Shown: positions 23,647-34,342 of the stretch, piece after piece
Numbering within the stretch: position 1 is the stretch's first letter
Layout of the letters: every line of letters begins with the position of its first letter
Assembly: GCA_003952965.2 (NCBI GenBank)
Contig: CM025851.1
Coordinates: forward strand, 17,768,525 to 17,832,524
DNA: 64,000 nt
Direction of reading: 5' to 3'
Source: Morella rubra
Lineage: Eukaryota > Streptophyta > Magnoliopsida > Fagales > Myricaceae
The notes under the pieces: model-generated
Told to the model about the DNA's origin: nothing
The model's database searches: none
What the model saw: only the letters and a program-made list of their open reading frames with translations
Translations under genes and position numbers: made by a program

Positions 23647-23830
23647 CACTTCAAGAAATTTTCCCTCTAGCAACCAATTTATGCACTACAAACCTAATTT
23701 TGTAGCTAAAATACCTCTTTTGTGACTAACATATTGTTTCGTCTCTTAAGACTTAAAACACAAATTTTTAACGATGATCAAATTTCGTCACTCAAAATAC
23801 CTCTTATGTGACGGAGGTCACTTTCTCTCT
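23647..23830. mobile_element. CACTA (En/Spm-like) element end
   Basis: Starts CACTTCAAGAAATTTTCCCT, close to the CACTACAAGAAA terminal inverted repeat of CACTA transposons. Subterminal short repeats follow (CACTACAAACC, TTTTGTGACTAAC, TTATGTGACGGAGG, AAAATACCTCTT twice). No matching second end or transposase was found, so this is probably a remnant. Confidence 0.5.
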
Positions 23831-24477
23831 ATGCTACACCAAAGAAAGGTTGGAAAAATGTATAATTTCCAAACTTTATTTATTTGTGGTTGAATTAATG
23901 AATTTAGTTAGTTAGTTTGTTGTTTGCGGAATTAGAGAATCGAATATCGCTATAGATGTCTTTTGTGGTATATATACAGATAATTATGGATGAATTTCAG
24001 TAGTTATAGATTCAGTAAATTAACGATACAGTGTCATAGTCTACGCTCTAGTGTGGCAAAAATGTGAGGGTGTTTACATTGTTTTAGTTAGATTTAGTCC
24101 ATCGTCACTTCAATTTACAAGTAAGTAGATCAAATTGTGTTGCTTTCTATCCTATGGATTCAATTATGGGTTTCTATGCAGTTATGAAGAACAAAAAAGT
24201 GTCCTCTTTGAGTTTAAGAAAGATTGCTCTGAAATTCCTTAATAATATTTTACAGGTTGTCTACAACTATGTAGTATGTTCTCATCCTTTGAATTTGGCT
24301 ACGTGGACTTTAGTGGGAGCTAGCATATAGGTTAAAGCAGAATATCCTAGTAGTTTTAGGTAGGAAAAAGGCTAAAGACCCTTTTGCTTCAATGAGCATG
24401 GAGTAATTTTTAGGCCAATTTTTGTACAAGGAGCTTTGAGATTGAGATTGTACAGGAGCGAAACTGATGGGCATCAA
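23831..24477. other. Spacer between CACTA end and gypsy remnant
   Basis: AT-rich sequence without a recognisable exon or element end. Confidence 0.4.
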
Positions 24478-24668
24478 GATGGACAGAGTCCTAGAGATCT
24501 ATTGCAAGTTTTAGCAGAGCCAAGGAAGCAATGCAAGGATTGGTGCAATCTACTTGCACCGAGTATGCCAATTTACATTTTAAGAGTCCAGCGTTCAAGA
24601 TGAGATTACAAGAAGAAGAACCAATCCTACTTCTTGTGATACAAGCTACAGAGGGAGGCACAGCCTAA
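24478..24668 (+). mobile_element. Ty3/gypsy polyprotein C-terminal remnant to the left of the 5' LTR
   Basis: Directly left of the first LTR lies the same 190 bp that precedes the second LTR (29618-29803). It reads as the end of a gypsy polyprotein (AKEAMQGLVQSTCTEYAN..., stop TAA just before the LTR). A 3' internal end outside a 5' LTR implies that this LTR was also the 3' LTR of a neighbouring copy, as in tandem elements formed by LTR-LTR recombination. Confidence 0.7.
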
Positions 24669-25104
24669 TGTTTTGGACCTAATATTTAGCTTCATAATTG
24701 TGGGCTTGTTGTGTTATTTTTTTTAGGGTTACTGTTCACGCGTTTAGGGTTACTATTCATGGATCACTATTCACGCAACACTATTCACATGTGTTGTCCA
24801 CATTGCTTAGAAATAAGGGACTTCTACAAACCTCCTCATATATTTAGGAACTTCTATGTATTGTTTTGGAACATCAAAGAAGTTAAGTATTATTTTCTCT
24901 GAGAGAGAGTTTCTCTTTTAGTTCTTGAGTGAACTAAAGAACTTATTAAGATTCTTCCTTGTGGCGTTCTAACTTCAATCTTGGTTCTTGAAGCAAGATT
25001 TCAATAGGTCAAGATTTGTTCCTTAGCTTGATTTGTGGTGTTCTTGGGTCTTTATTCAAATTATTAGTCGGTTCAAGGGGTTTCAATGTTACGGGTTCAC
25101 ATCA
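24669..25104 (+). repeat. Left LTR of Ty3/gypsy element (about 436 bp)
   Basis: Begins TGTTTTGGACC and ends TTCACATCA. It matches 29804-30283 over its length, with substitutions and a block of about 45 bp missing here. It contains CTATTCACG-type short repeats near its start. A primer-binding site follows at once. Confidence 0.8.
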
Positions 25105-25125
25105 TTTGGTATCAGAGCCAGATTT
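25105..25125 (+). other. Primer-binding site of the gypsy element
   Basis: TTTGGTATCAGAGCC follows the LTR end. TGGTATCAGAGC is the classic complement of initiator tRNA-Met used by plant LTR retrotransposons. Confidence 0.8.
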
Positions 25126-25655
25126 CCAAATCAGGTTCCAAATCAAATCATTCGTTCTTGTTTTTATTCTATTGTTGAGTTTTGTTGTTTTCTTCTTTCT
25201 CTATAAAAAAAAAAAGTTGTAGCTAGGGTTTCATTGGGTTTGTGCCACCAAAAAAAAAATGAAAAAAAAATCAGCACTAGTTGTTGAGGTATCTTTTGAT
25301 TGTATTGATCTTGTTTTTCAAAATGGTTGAGTTATCGTGGTATTTTGTTTCCTAGTCGCTTTTCCCTCTCAAAAAATCCGTAAATTCCGCTTTATTTTTA
25401 TTCCCTATTGCTTCTTGGATCTGTTGCTAGTTGGGATAATACAAGGTGTTCCTTGGTTGAGTTCAACTAGTTCTTAAAGAACTTATAAGGGAAACAAGAG
25501 TGGTAAAAGGCAAGAGTGGGTGAGAATATTATCGGGAAAAAACCAAAAGAGTGCAAACACGAGTAGAGTGACCATATTTGAGTGCAAACATGTAAGGGAG
25601 TGTGTGAGAAATTATTTCTAACATTCGTTTGTTTCTATAGTTTAAAAAAAAAAAA

Positions 25656-26772
25656 ATGTCTTCCAGTGACGAAGCCACAAACAACAAAGGAGGGCCGCTC
25701 ATGACACAGGCTATACAGCAACAATTTGAGCGTATGAACATGATGTTTAATGAAATTAGGGATCGGATGGATAGGCAAGACGCTGTTATTACTACTTGGC
25801 GTGAAGTCGTAACCAAAGAAGACAAGATAGGTGTGCGCGTGTGGGTGCTTCTGATGACGACCAAGAGGTTGAGTTCAGAGATGAAGAGGATCAAGGTTCT
25901 TTGAATGGTGATGGCAGGGACGTGCCAAGAAGAGGAAGGCGTGGTATAGTTTCCAACGAGATCCGAGATGGCGAGATGGAGTTGACATAAATCTAGGAAA
26001 CATTAAGATGAAGATTCCATCTTTCCAAGGAAAGAATGATCCTGAAGCATACTTGGAATGAGAGAAGAAGGTTGAATTGATTTTTGATTGCCATAACTAC
26101 TCTGAGGAGAAAAAGGTAAAACTCGCGTCATTGAATTTACTGATTATGCTATTATATGGTGGGATCAACTTGTTATGAGCAAAAGGAGGAACCATGAAAG
26201 CCTATTGAGACATGGGAGGAGATGAAGGCCATCATGAGGAGGCGATTTGTTCCAAGTCATTACTACCGGGACTTATATCAGAAATTACAAAGCCTTACTC
26301 AAGGTTATAGGAGCGTGGATGATTACTACAAAAAGATGGAGATAGTCATGATTCGGGCTAATGTCGAAGAAGATAGAGAAGCTACCATGGTGAGGTTTTT
26401 GAATGGGCTGAACCGGGACATTGCCAATGTGGTAAGTTGCAACACTATGTAGAGTTGGAGGACATGGTGCATATGGCAACAAAGGTGGAACGACAACTTA
26501 AAAGAAAAGGAACTCGTTCACTTCAAAGTTCGGGCTCCTCTACGTCATGGAGGTCCAATTGGAAGAAAGACGAAGGAGCTGTTGTCAAGTCCAAACCTGA
26601 ACAACTCAAAAGGAGAGATGAAGTGTCCAATGCCACCAAAGGTAAAATCAAACCTCAAACTCGTAATCGTGATATAAAATGTTTTCGTTGTTTAGGAGTA
26701 GGTCATATAGCTTCACAATGTCCAAATAAGAGGACCATGATTGTACGTGTTGATGGAAGAGGTGGAAACTGA
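25656..26772 (+). pseudogene. gypsy gag remnant with zinc knuckle
   Basis: Broken frames. The N-terminus starts MSSSDEATNNKGG (25656). A retrotransposon gag core follows at 26222 (FVPSHYYRDLYQKLQ...). A CCHC zinc knuckle sits at about 26677-26730 (CFRCLGVGHIASQC). Frameshifts and an in-frame stop (TGA at about 26060) interrupt it, so no full product can be made. Confidence 0.85.
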
Positions 26773-27464
26773 AAGTGAAAGTGAGGATGAACAAATGCCA
26801 CCACTTGAGACCGCTTGTGATGATGATGTGGAGTATCCGGTAGAGGGTGAGTCACTTGTGGCTAGATGTGCCTTAAGTGTCCAAGTCAAAGAGGATGACA
26901 TGGAACAACAAAGGGAGAAAATTTTTCATACTAGATGCCACATCAATAACAAGGTATGTAGTATGATTATTGATGGGGGAGTTGTACTAATGTGGCTTAG
27001 CACTACTTTTAGTTGAAAAGTTGGATTTACCTCTCTTGAAATATCCACGACCATGTAAGTTGCAGTGGTTGAATGATTGTGGGAAAGTGTTAGTTTCCTT
27101 ATCAATTAGAAAGTATCAAGATGAAGTACTTTGTGATGTTGTTCCCATGCACGCGGGTCACATACTATTGGGCAGGCCGTGGCAATTCGACAGGAAGGTT
27201 ACTCATGACGGGTTCAAGAATAGACATTTATTCGTAAAAGACAATAAGACCATTACTCTTGTTCCCTTGACTCCAAGACAAGTGTATGAAGATCAGATGA
27301 AATTGAAAAGAGAAAAAGAGTCGAAAAAGACTTGTGAGACCGAGAGTTCAAAAAAAGAGAGTGAAAAGAAAAATGAGAGTAGAGAGAAAAAAGAGACTGA
27401 AAAGAAAAGAGAGAGTGAAGAAAAAGAGAGAAGTACAGAAAAAATAAATGAATTTTTATGCTAA
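26773..27464 (+). pseudogene. gypsy protease region and K/E-rich linker
   Basis: Aspartic protease-type segment: the region before the active site is disrupted at about 26960-27015 (the expected D-S/T-G reads DGG). It continues with VDLPLLKYPRPCKLQW... and HILLGRPWQFDRKV (27165-27210). It is followed by a Lys/Glu-rich low-complexity linker (about 27300-27450) of the kind found between protease and reverse transcriptase in some plant gypsy elements. Confidence 0.8.
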
Positions 27465-27503
27465 GTCGAGTGATGTCAAGAGTCTTTTTATACAAATCAG
27501 CCT

Positions 27504-28937
27504 ATGTTTGTACTTTTGTACAAAGAGGCATGTTTTAATACTAACGAATTTGACAAATCTTTGCCTATTGGTGTTGCTTCTTTGTTGCAGGAATATGAAG
27601 ATGTGTTCTCCGCTGAAATGCCTAGTGGATTGCCACCTATCAGGGGAATAGAGCATCAAATTGATTTTGTGCCAGGAGCGTCAATCCCTAATCGTCCAGC
27701 CTATAGAAGAAATCCGGATGAGATAAAGGAACTACAGAGACAAGTTGAGGAGTTGATGGCCAAAGGACACGTGAGAGAAAGCATGAGTCTGTGCGCGGTT
27801 CCAGTATTGCTTGTACCTAAGAAGGATGGAACTTGGCTAATGTGTGTTGATTGCAGGGCTATCAACAACTCACGGTAAAGTATAGACATCCTATTCCTAG
27901 GTTAGATGACATGTTGAATGAACTGCATGGGTCATGTGTTTTCACAAAAATTGATTTGAAAAATGGGTATCATCAGATTAGGATGAGAGAGGGTGATGAA
28001 TGGAAGACTGCCTTTAAAACTAAATATGGATTGTATGAATGATTGGTAATGCCTTTTGGTCTAATTAATGCACCTAGTACATTTATGAGGTTAATGAATC
28101 ATGCATTGCGTGCATTTATAGGCAGATTTGTTGTTGTCTATTTTGATGATATCTTGGTGTATAGCAAGAGCTTAGATGAGCATATAAAGCATTTGCATTG
28201 TGTGTTTGATCTTTTAAGAAAAGAAAAGTTATATGCCAATTTAAAGAAATGTCCATTTTGCTTGGAAAAAGTTGTGTTTTTTGGCTATGTTGTTTGCACA
28301 AAAGGAATCGAGGTGGATGAGGAAAAGGTGAAGGCTATCAAGGAATGGCCCACACCCAAGTCAATCTCGAAGGTAAGAAGTTTTCATGGTTTGGCTAGTT
28401 TTTATTGACGCTTTGTCAAATATTTCAGTACACTAGCCACACCGCTCACTGAAGTTGTTAAAAAATCCGTGGGTTTTAAATGCGGTAGTGAACAAGATCG
28501 CGCATTTAGTGAGATTAAAGAAAGGTTATGTAGTGCTTCTGTCTTAGTATTACCTTTTTTCTAAAACTTTTGAGATTAAGTGTGATGCTTCAAGAATAGG
28601 AATTGGAGCTGTTTTGATGCAGGAGAAGCGGCCCATAGCCTATTTCAGCGAAAAGCTAAATAGAGCAGCTTTGAACTACCCAACATATGATAAGGAGCTT
28701 TATACATTAGTGAGAGCGCTGAAGACTTGGCAACATTACTTGTGGCTGAAAGAATATGTCATACATACTGACTATGAGTCCTTGAAGCACTTGAAAGAAC
28801 AAGGTAAATTGAACAAAAGGCATGCTAGATGGATGGAATTCATTGAGATATTCCCTTATGTAATCAAATACAAACAAGGTAAGGACAATGTTGTGGCTAA
28901 TGCATTATCAAGAAGGTATGCCCTTATCTTACTTTAA
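27504..28937 (+). pseudogene. gypsy reverse transcriptase and RNase H remnant
   Basis: Reverse transcriptase motifs are clear: [36 protein letters not shown], and the catalytic YFDDILVYS at about 28140. They are followed by FFGYVV and RNase H-type blocks ([46 protein letters not shown]). Stops and frameshifts occur at about 27878, 28040, 28407 and 28563, so it is dead. Confidence 0.9.
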
Positions 28938-28948
28938 ATGCAAAGTTA

Positions 28949-29620
28949 TTGAGATTTGAGCATATTAATTGTATGCCACTGATAATGACTTTGCTAGTGT
29001 GTACGAAGCATATGAGAAGACAACATTCGGTAAGTTTTATAGACTTGATGGGTACTTATTTCGAAAAAATAAACTTTGTGTGCCTAATAGTTCTATGCAT
29101 GAGTTGCTTGTGCGTGAAGCACATGGAGGTGGCTTGATGGGTCACTTTAGAGTAAGGAAGACTTTAGACATATTGTATGAACACTTATTTTGGCCAAGAA
29201 TGAAACGTGATGTGGAAAGAGTGTGTGCTCGATTACCTGTAGGCAGGCCAAATCTAGAGTCTTACCACATGGCTTATACACCCTTTGATGACGCCCTGTG
29301 TGTGTAGTATTCGGGCTGTAGGGAAGTATTTCTAAACTTTGTGTGCCTAATAGTTCTATGCATGAGTTGCTTGTGCGTGAAGCACATGGAGAGTCACTTT
29401 AGAGTAAGGAAGACTTTAGACATATTGTATGAACACTTATTTTGGCCAAGAATGAAACGTGATGTGGAAAGAGTGTGTGCTCGACGCATTACCTGTAGGC
29501 AGGCCAAATCTAGAGTCTTACCACATGGCTTATACACTCCTTTGCCCGTACCTAGTGCGCCCTAGGTCGATATTTCTATGGACTTTGTTTTAGGATTGCC
29601 TAGGTCAAAGACATGTGGAT
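28949..29620 (+). pseudogene. gypsy integrase remnant: zinc-binding part duplicated, core deleted
   Basis: The integrase zinc-binding segment (ELLVREAHGG...LDILYEHLFWPRMKRDVERVCAR) appears twice in tandem, at about 29071-29333 and 29334-29565 (offset 263 bp). The second copy lacks a 13 bp piece. The sequence then reaches only the beginning of the catalytic core (SMDFVLGLPRSK, about 29573-29610) and jumps to the polyprotein C-terminus. Most of the D,D,E core is gone. Confidence 0.85.
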
Positions 29621-29803
29621 AGAGTCCTAGAGATCCATTGCAAGTTCCAATAGGGCAAGGAAGCAATACAAGGATTGGTGCAATCTACTTGCACTGAGTA
29701 TGCCAATTTACTTTTCAAGACTCTAGCGTTCAAGATGGGATCACAAGAAGAAGAACCAATCCTACTTCTTGTGATACAAGCTACAAAGGGAGGGACAACC
29801 TAA

Positions 29804-30283
29804 TGTTTTGGACCTAATATTTAGGCTTCATAATTGTAGGCTTGTTGGGTTGTTTTTTTTAGGGTTACTGTTCATGCGGCACTATTCACGGATCACTATT
29901 CACATGGCACTATTAACATGTTTTGTCCTGCATTGCTTAGAAATAAGGGACTTCTACAAACCTCCTCATATATTTAGGAACTTCTATGTATTGTTTTGGA
30001 ACATCAAAGAAGTTAAGTATTATTTTCTCTGAGAGATAGTTTATCTTTTAGTTCTTGAGTGAACTAAAGAATTTATCAAGGACTCTTCCTTGTGACATTC
30101 TAACTTCAATCTTAGTTCTTGAAGCAAGATTTCAACGGGTCAAGATTATAACTATAATCTTGGTTCTTGGAACAAGAGTTCAAAGGGTCAAGATTTGTTC
30201 CTTGGCTTGATTTGTGGTGTTCTTGGGTCTTTAGTCAAATTGTTCGTGGGTTCAAGGGTTTTCAATCCTACGGGTTCACATCA
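29804..30283 (+). repeat. Right LTR of Ty3/gypsy element (about 480 bp)
   Basis: Begins TGTTTTGGACC and ends TTCACATCA, like the left LTR. It carries an extra partial duplication of the motif CTTGGTTCTTGAAGCAAGA at about 30145-30200. The flanks of the two LTRs do not share a 5 bp target duplication. Confidence 0.8.
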
Positions 30284-30437
30284 GGAACCCAACTCCATGA
30301 TGAAATCCAAGTTCATCCTGTATTTTGTAGTGCTTGTTCTTGAATAGCTGTTGAGGATTGATGCCTAACTTCATATTACTACTAAGGATAGCTAATTGGC
30401 TGCTTCTCCTCCGTACTTATTTTTCTGTGTACAAATT

Positions 30438-30605
30438 CAACGCCAATTCCTCTCGAAGCTCCCTGCATCATGGAAACCCCACCTTCCCACTTTTTTTTTT
30501 TTTTTTTTTCTAAGTACCCCACCTTCCCACTTGAAAGTAGAAGAAGAACAGAAGGACAAAGAAGCCTGCCGGGCTACTGACCTGAGGATCAGCGGTGTGG
30601 CCATG
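30438..30605 (-). pseudogene. Inverted copy of the dehydrogenase exon 1
   Basis: Minus-strand sequence starting ATGGCCACACCGCTGATCC and running to AGAGGAATTGGCGTTGAATTT before GTACAC matches exon 1 of the short-chain dehydrogenase at 37847-37978. It includes the mitochondrial-type leader (MATPLILRSVAR) and the cofactor motif GASRGIG. It is interrupted by a poly-A micro-insertion (30477-30532), and no downstream exons follow, so it is a dead fragment. Confidence 0.85.
30477..30532 (-). repeat. Micro-insertion (TACTTAG + A-run) with perfect 16 bp duplication
   Basis: CCCCACCTTCCCACTT is present at 30477-30492 and again at 30517-30532. The 24 nt between read on the minus strand as TACTTAG followed by 17 A. 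The intact paralogue at 37847-37978 has this site empty (a single copy of AAGTGGGAAGGTGGGG in slightly different form), which proves insertion rather than deletion. Confidence 0.8.
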
Positions 30606-31199
30606 TGATGTGAACCTCGCCAAGAATAACGAGACCCAACAACGAAAGGGAACCCAAGATCGTTCTAGGACTGATTCGAATGGAAGACCTCGACCCGTTG
30701 TTTAGAAAACAAGAACCTCGGTATAGGGAAGACGCCACAAACGGTGGTGGAAACTCCGTTTGATAAGTCGAGATGAACGCCACGGGAAATCCCGATAAGT
30801 TCGAGAAGTTCTTCAAAGAACCAAAGAGAAATACTCTCACAATTGCATAAAAATTCAAGTCTGCGTTTTTCATTGCTTAGGCACCTATATATAGGTCGTC
30901 CAAGACAAGAAAAACCCTAATTACAAATCACCTAATTAAGGGAACAAAAGCTGGCGCCTAAAGCTATCAAGAAAGGAAACAAAAGGGCGCCTAAGACAAG
31001 CTCAACTCCTAAGGAAAGAAAAGGCTGGCGCCTAAACATAAAAGGAAACACAAAAATGGCGCCAAACCAGCTACATAATCCGAACCAATAAGGGAAGAAA
31101 AAAGGCGCCTAACTTAACCATTCACGCCCTTAAAAAGACAAGCCATAAAAAGGAAAGAAGGTGGCGTGAAAGGGCTAAATCAGATCCTTTTGTTGATGC
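30606..31199 (-). repeat. LTR of a second gypsy element, minus orientation
   Basis: Lies between the polyprotein end (stop near 31200) and the dehydrogenase exon fragment. Its minus-strand end GGTTCACATCA is like that of the other LTR, and its plus-strand start is TGATGTGAACC. It contains five GGCGCC palindromes (30953, 30986, 31027, 31058, 31104). The paired LTR is missing. Boundaries are approximate. Confidence 0.55.
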
Positions 31200-31789
31200 T
31201 CAATCTTGAGCGGATTCTTCTAGAACGTGAATCAAATTGACAATCCTTTGTGGTTCACGTGGATCTTGTTCAATGGGCCTCCATGAATTTGCTTGAGCCC
31301 ATGCCTCTTGAATTAGCCCGTTGAGTAACTCTTTAAACTTCTTGGCTCGTGCCCTCGTAACCGGCCCAATGGGAACTTGAACTGGATCCTTCAACAATGC
31401 TCCTTGATTTCCATCATTCCTCTCCTCTTGAAAAGGATTTGCCCTCAAATCTTCACCTACATCAAAAGGACTCAAATCAGTAACATTAAAAGTGACACTT
31501 ACATTGATACTCACTAGGTAAATCTAGCTTGTAGGCGTTATCATTGATGCGCTCGAGGAACTTGGAAAGGACCATCCCCTCTTGGGAGCAATTTGGAACG
31601 TCTTTTTGTCGGGAATCTTTCTTTTCGCATATGCAACCAAACCCAATCGTCGAGTTCAAAAACTATCTTGTGACATCCCTTGTTGGCTTGTTTTGCATAC
31701 TGCTCCGTTTGTCGTTCGATGTTGAGTCTCGCTTTCTCATGAATCTGCTTAACAAAGTCAGTTTTCTTTTTGCCAATGACCAATATCAA
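31200..31789 (-). pseudogene. C-terminal end of a second gypsy polyprotein
   Basis: Minus-strand frames read the integrase C-terminal region (RQTEQYAKQANKGCHKIVF, DDWVWLHMRKERFP) and then, after a frameshift near 31540, FNVTDLSPFDVGEDLR and GPVTRARAKKFKE to the stop. The upstream (5') part of the element is cut at about 31790 by unrelated sequence. Confidence 0.85.
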
Positions 31790-32345
31790 AATTTCAGGTT
31801 CTGTAATTTCGATTTCGGTATATGCCGGAATCGGAACTTAAATGTATTTTTTGTATTTTTCAAAATCAGAATCGGAACTGGAAATTCTGGTAGAATTATC
31901 AGAATTTCCAGTTTTTTTTTTTTTAATTTTAATAAAAATATGACTCAAAACCTTATAATTTTATTTTAGATTTTGAGTGAATATTTATTTTTTTAAGATA
32001 GGGTTTAAAACATTGTAATTTTAAAAAAGGGCTCAAACCTTTTTTTGATGCCCATAATTTTCTAATGTTATAATTTTAATTTAGATGCTTGTTTATTTTA
32101 GAACTTAGATTAATGTTTATTTTTCATTTTATTTATTGTTAATTTATGATGTATAACAAAATAATTTGTGCAAAATGATTTAAGACCCAAAAAAATATAA
32201 CCACAAAAGCCCACAAAAGGAAACCGAAATTTCTGGTTTCCAATTCTGAAAATTTCGGTTCTATTCCGGTATTTATTATCGAAATGGAACCGAAATCGAA
32301 ACCGGAATAGATCATTCCGATTCCATCCGTTTCGATACTCACTCT
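31790..32345. other. Unclassified dispersed element, AT-rich
   Basis: Rich in the words CGGAATCGGAAC, CCGGTATTTATT and GAACCGAAATCG near both ends (31795-31900 and 32220-32330). These make a rough inverted arrangement that suggests an inserted element between the gypsy fragment and the duplicated promoter block. No coding sequence. Confidence 0.4.
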
Positions 32346-32535
32346 CAGAAAGTAATGGGGGTTGCCCACTGACATTGAAGTCCAGACAGAGCCTTAACCC
32401 CCCCCGGCCCCACCCAAATACCTAAGCCCGCCCCCCTTGGCCCGTCCAAAGACAAAGCCCAGCCCCTTTTTATTTTTTATTTTTAATTAACAGAGGGTGA
32501 ACACGGTGTCGTTTCACCCTCTGCTTAAAAACAAA
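32345..32535 (-). repeat. Inverted copy of the dehydrogenase promoter block
   Basis: Reverse complement of about 37585-37800: the AATGGGGGTTGCCC and CCAGACAGAGCC words, the C-rich CCTAAGCCCGCC repeats, and AATTAACAGAGGGTGAACACGG all have partners there. Together with 30438-30605 it forms one arm of an inverted duplication, split by the gypsy insertion. Confidence 0.75.
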
Positions 32536-32889
32536 AAAATTTAAACCCATCTCAGCCCTCTAGCACGACCCCCTCTCTCGGCCTCTCCCTCTCAACGGCT
32601 CAACCTCGCTCTCTCTCTCAACCGCCCAGTGCCACAGTCGATTACCGCGTCCCGCGGTGCTCCGTGCTCGTCCAGGTATCCCTCTCTCTGCATCTCTCTA
32701 AATTCTAATAGCTTGTTGATTGTAATTTGTGAATTTGTTATGAGTTATTTGTGATTTGGTAATGTGATCAGGATTTAGGGTTTGAATTTTGAAAATTGAA
32801 ATTTTTTAATTGTTGATTGTGAATATGTCATCTGTGAATGTGATTAGGATTTAGGGCTCGAAATTGAATATGTAATATGTGATTGTGAT

Positions 32890-32981
32890 TCCTTTGCTGG
32901 TTGTTTTTTTGCTTTACGATCTGTGAATGTGTGATTTTTTTGCTGGTTGTTTTTATGCTTTGCAATCTGTGAATGTGTGAT
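32890..32981 (+). repeat. Tandem repeat of about 44 bp
   Basis: GCTGGTTGTTTTTTTGCTTTACGATCTGTGAATGTGTGAT (about 32897) recurs as GCTGGTTGTTTTTATGCTTTGCAATCTGTGAATGTGTGAT (about 32941), directly before the MATE exon fragment. Confidence 0.6.
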
Positions 32982-33075
32982 ATCTGTCATGTTTGTTGGT
33001 CATCTTGGTGAACTTGCTCTTTCTGGTGCTTCAATGGCCACCTCTTTTGCATCTGTCACCGGTTTTAGCTTGTTG
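32975..33075 (+). pseudogene. MATE (DETOXIFICATION) transporter exon fragment
   Basis: Reads ISVMFVGHLGELALSGASMA followed by TSFASVTGFSLL, the highly conserved first part of plant MATE/DTX efflux carriers, and ends at a possible donor (TTGTTG|GTGAGT). No other MATE exon is seen in the window, and the preceding sequence is repeats. It is therefore a captured or left-over exon, not a gene. Confidence 0.75.
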
Positions 33076-34342
33076 GTGAGTTGGGTTCACTTCAGCGTCT
33101 TTCTGGATTCTAGTTTTTGGAATTGTTAACGGTTCTTGGTTGTGTCATTAGAAAAGTTTCTTCTGTTTGTTTTTGTTCTATTCAATCTTGCTAAATCCCT
33201 TAGATGAGCCAAATGATTCAAATGCTTTCTTTACCATATTTTAGGGCCAATGTACTTAAACTAAATCCATTAGATGAAAAATGATGAAATTAGAACAAAT
33301 TGTTGACAACTTAAAAATAGATAAATAAATAAATAATGCTGCAGAACCGGAAATGGATTATGTCTTAAATGTATTAGAACTGGCTGAGTTTTTGCATGAC
33401 AAAAGCAACAAGGTATGGAACATTATACTGGAAAGCATGACAAAAGCAACAAGCTTTACTCTCATTTCGAACCCATTTTCTTCTCTCACCGTAGGCATGG
33501 AACTCTTTTCTTTAAAGAGAAGTTCATAGTTGTTGATATGGTGTAACAGTTCTAAGGTAACAGTTTTTTCCTATGTAACTTGGATTTGTTGTGTTGTTCA
33601 ATTGGTCAGAGGTGAGTGTTAAGTTATTTTGCATCAGTTTGAATCACAGATTGGCACATTGTTGATGTTACTTGGCATATATCATCAACTATATCATTGG
33701 CACATATCATGTTTTTTGTTGATGAATTTTGTTTTGTATGGTACGCGTATTTCAATATTTTTAATACTTTTAGTCCTTAATCTTCGATATTTTAACTCTA
33801 AAACACTTTTTTGCATTACATAGGGAAATTTTTTTTTTGTTATTTTGCCTTAAAAGTTTGCCCCCCTTCAAATTGGATCCTAGCTCCGCTACTGATCTCG
33901 TGTATTCCTATAACTATCATTTCGAGCGATAATCCTTGGTTTTCTCCATGATTGTCTGCTTGTGGTTTATGGAATCGTTTATTTAGAAAAGAAAGAAAGA
34001 AAGAAAAGAAGTAACTGAGTAGCAGAAATAACAGAAAAACTAATTTGTACAACTCCACTGCTACAATAGGTTGTTTCTAGGTTTGTATAGCTCTCAGAGC
34101 TTTTGGTTTTTTCCCTTACACATGTTCTGCTCCAAATCTCTCATTTGTATAATGACATAGATGCCCATGTTCGTTATTGTTTTTCTTTATTGGGGATAAG
34201 AACATGTGTGGATTTCATGGTTTTCTGCTTCATATACTGAGGTGTATTTCACAGCTTCCTGAAGTATCATGTGGATGAATCACAGGCAAACAAATCTGCA
34301 AGCTGTAGATGAGGAATAGTGAAGTTACAAGACATTCTAACC
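33076..34342. other. Spacer and 5' region of the PPR gene
   Basis: AT-rich sequence, a GAAA microsatellite at about 33988-34007, and GGATCCTAGCTCCGCTACTG at 33876, a motif often seen at plant element ends. No exon is supported. Confidence 0.4.
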
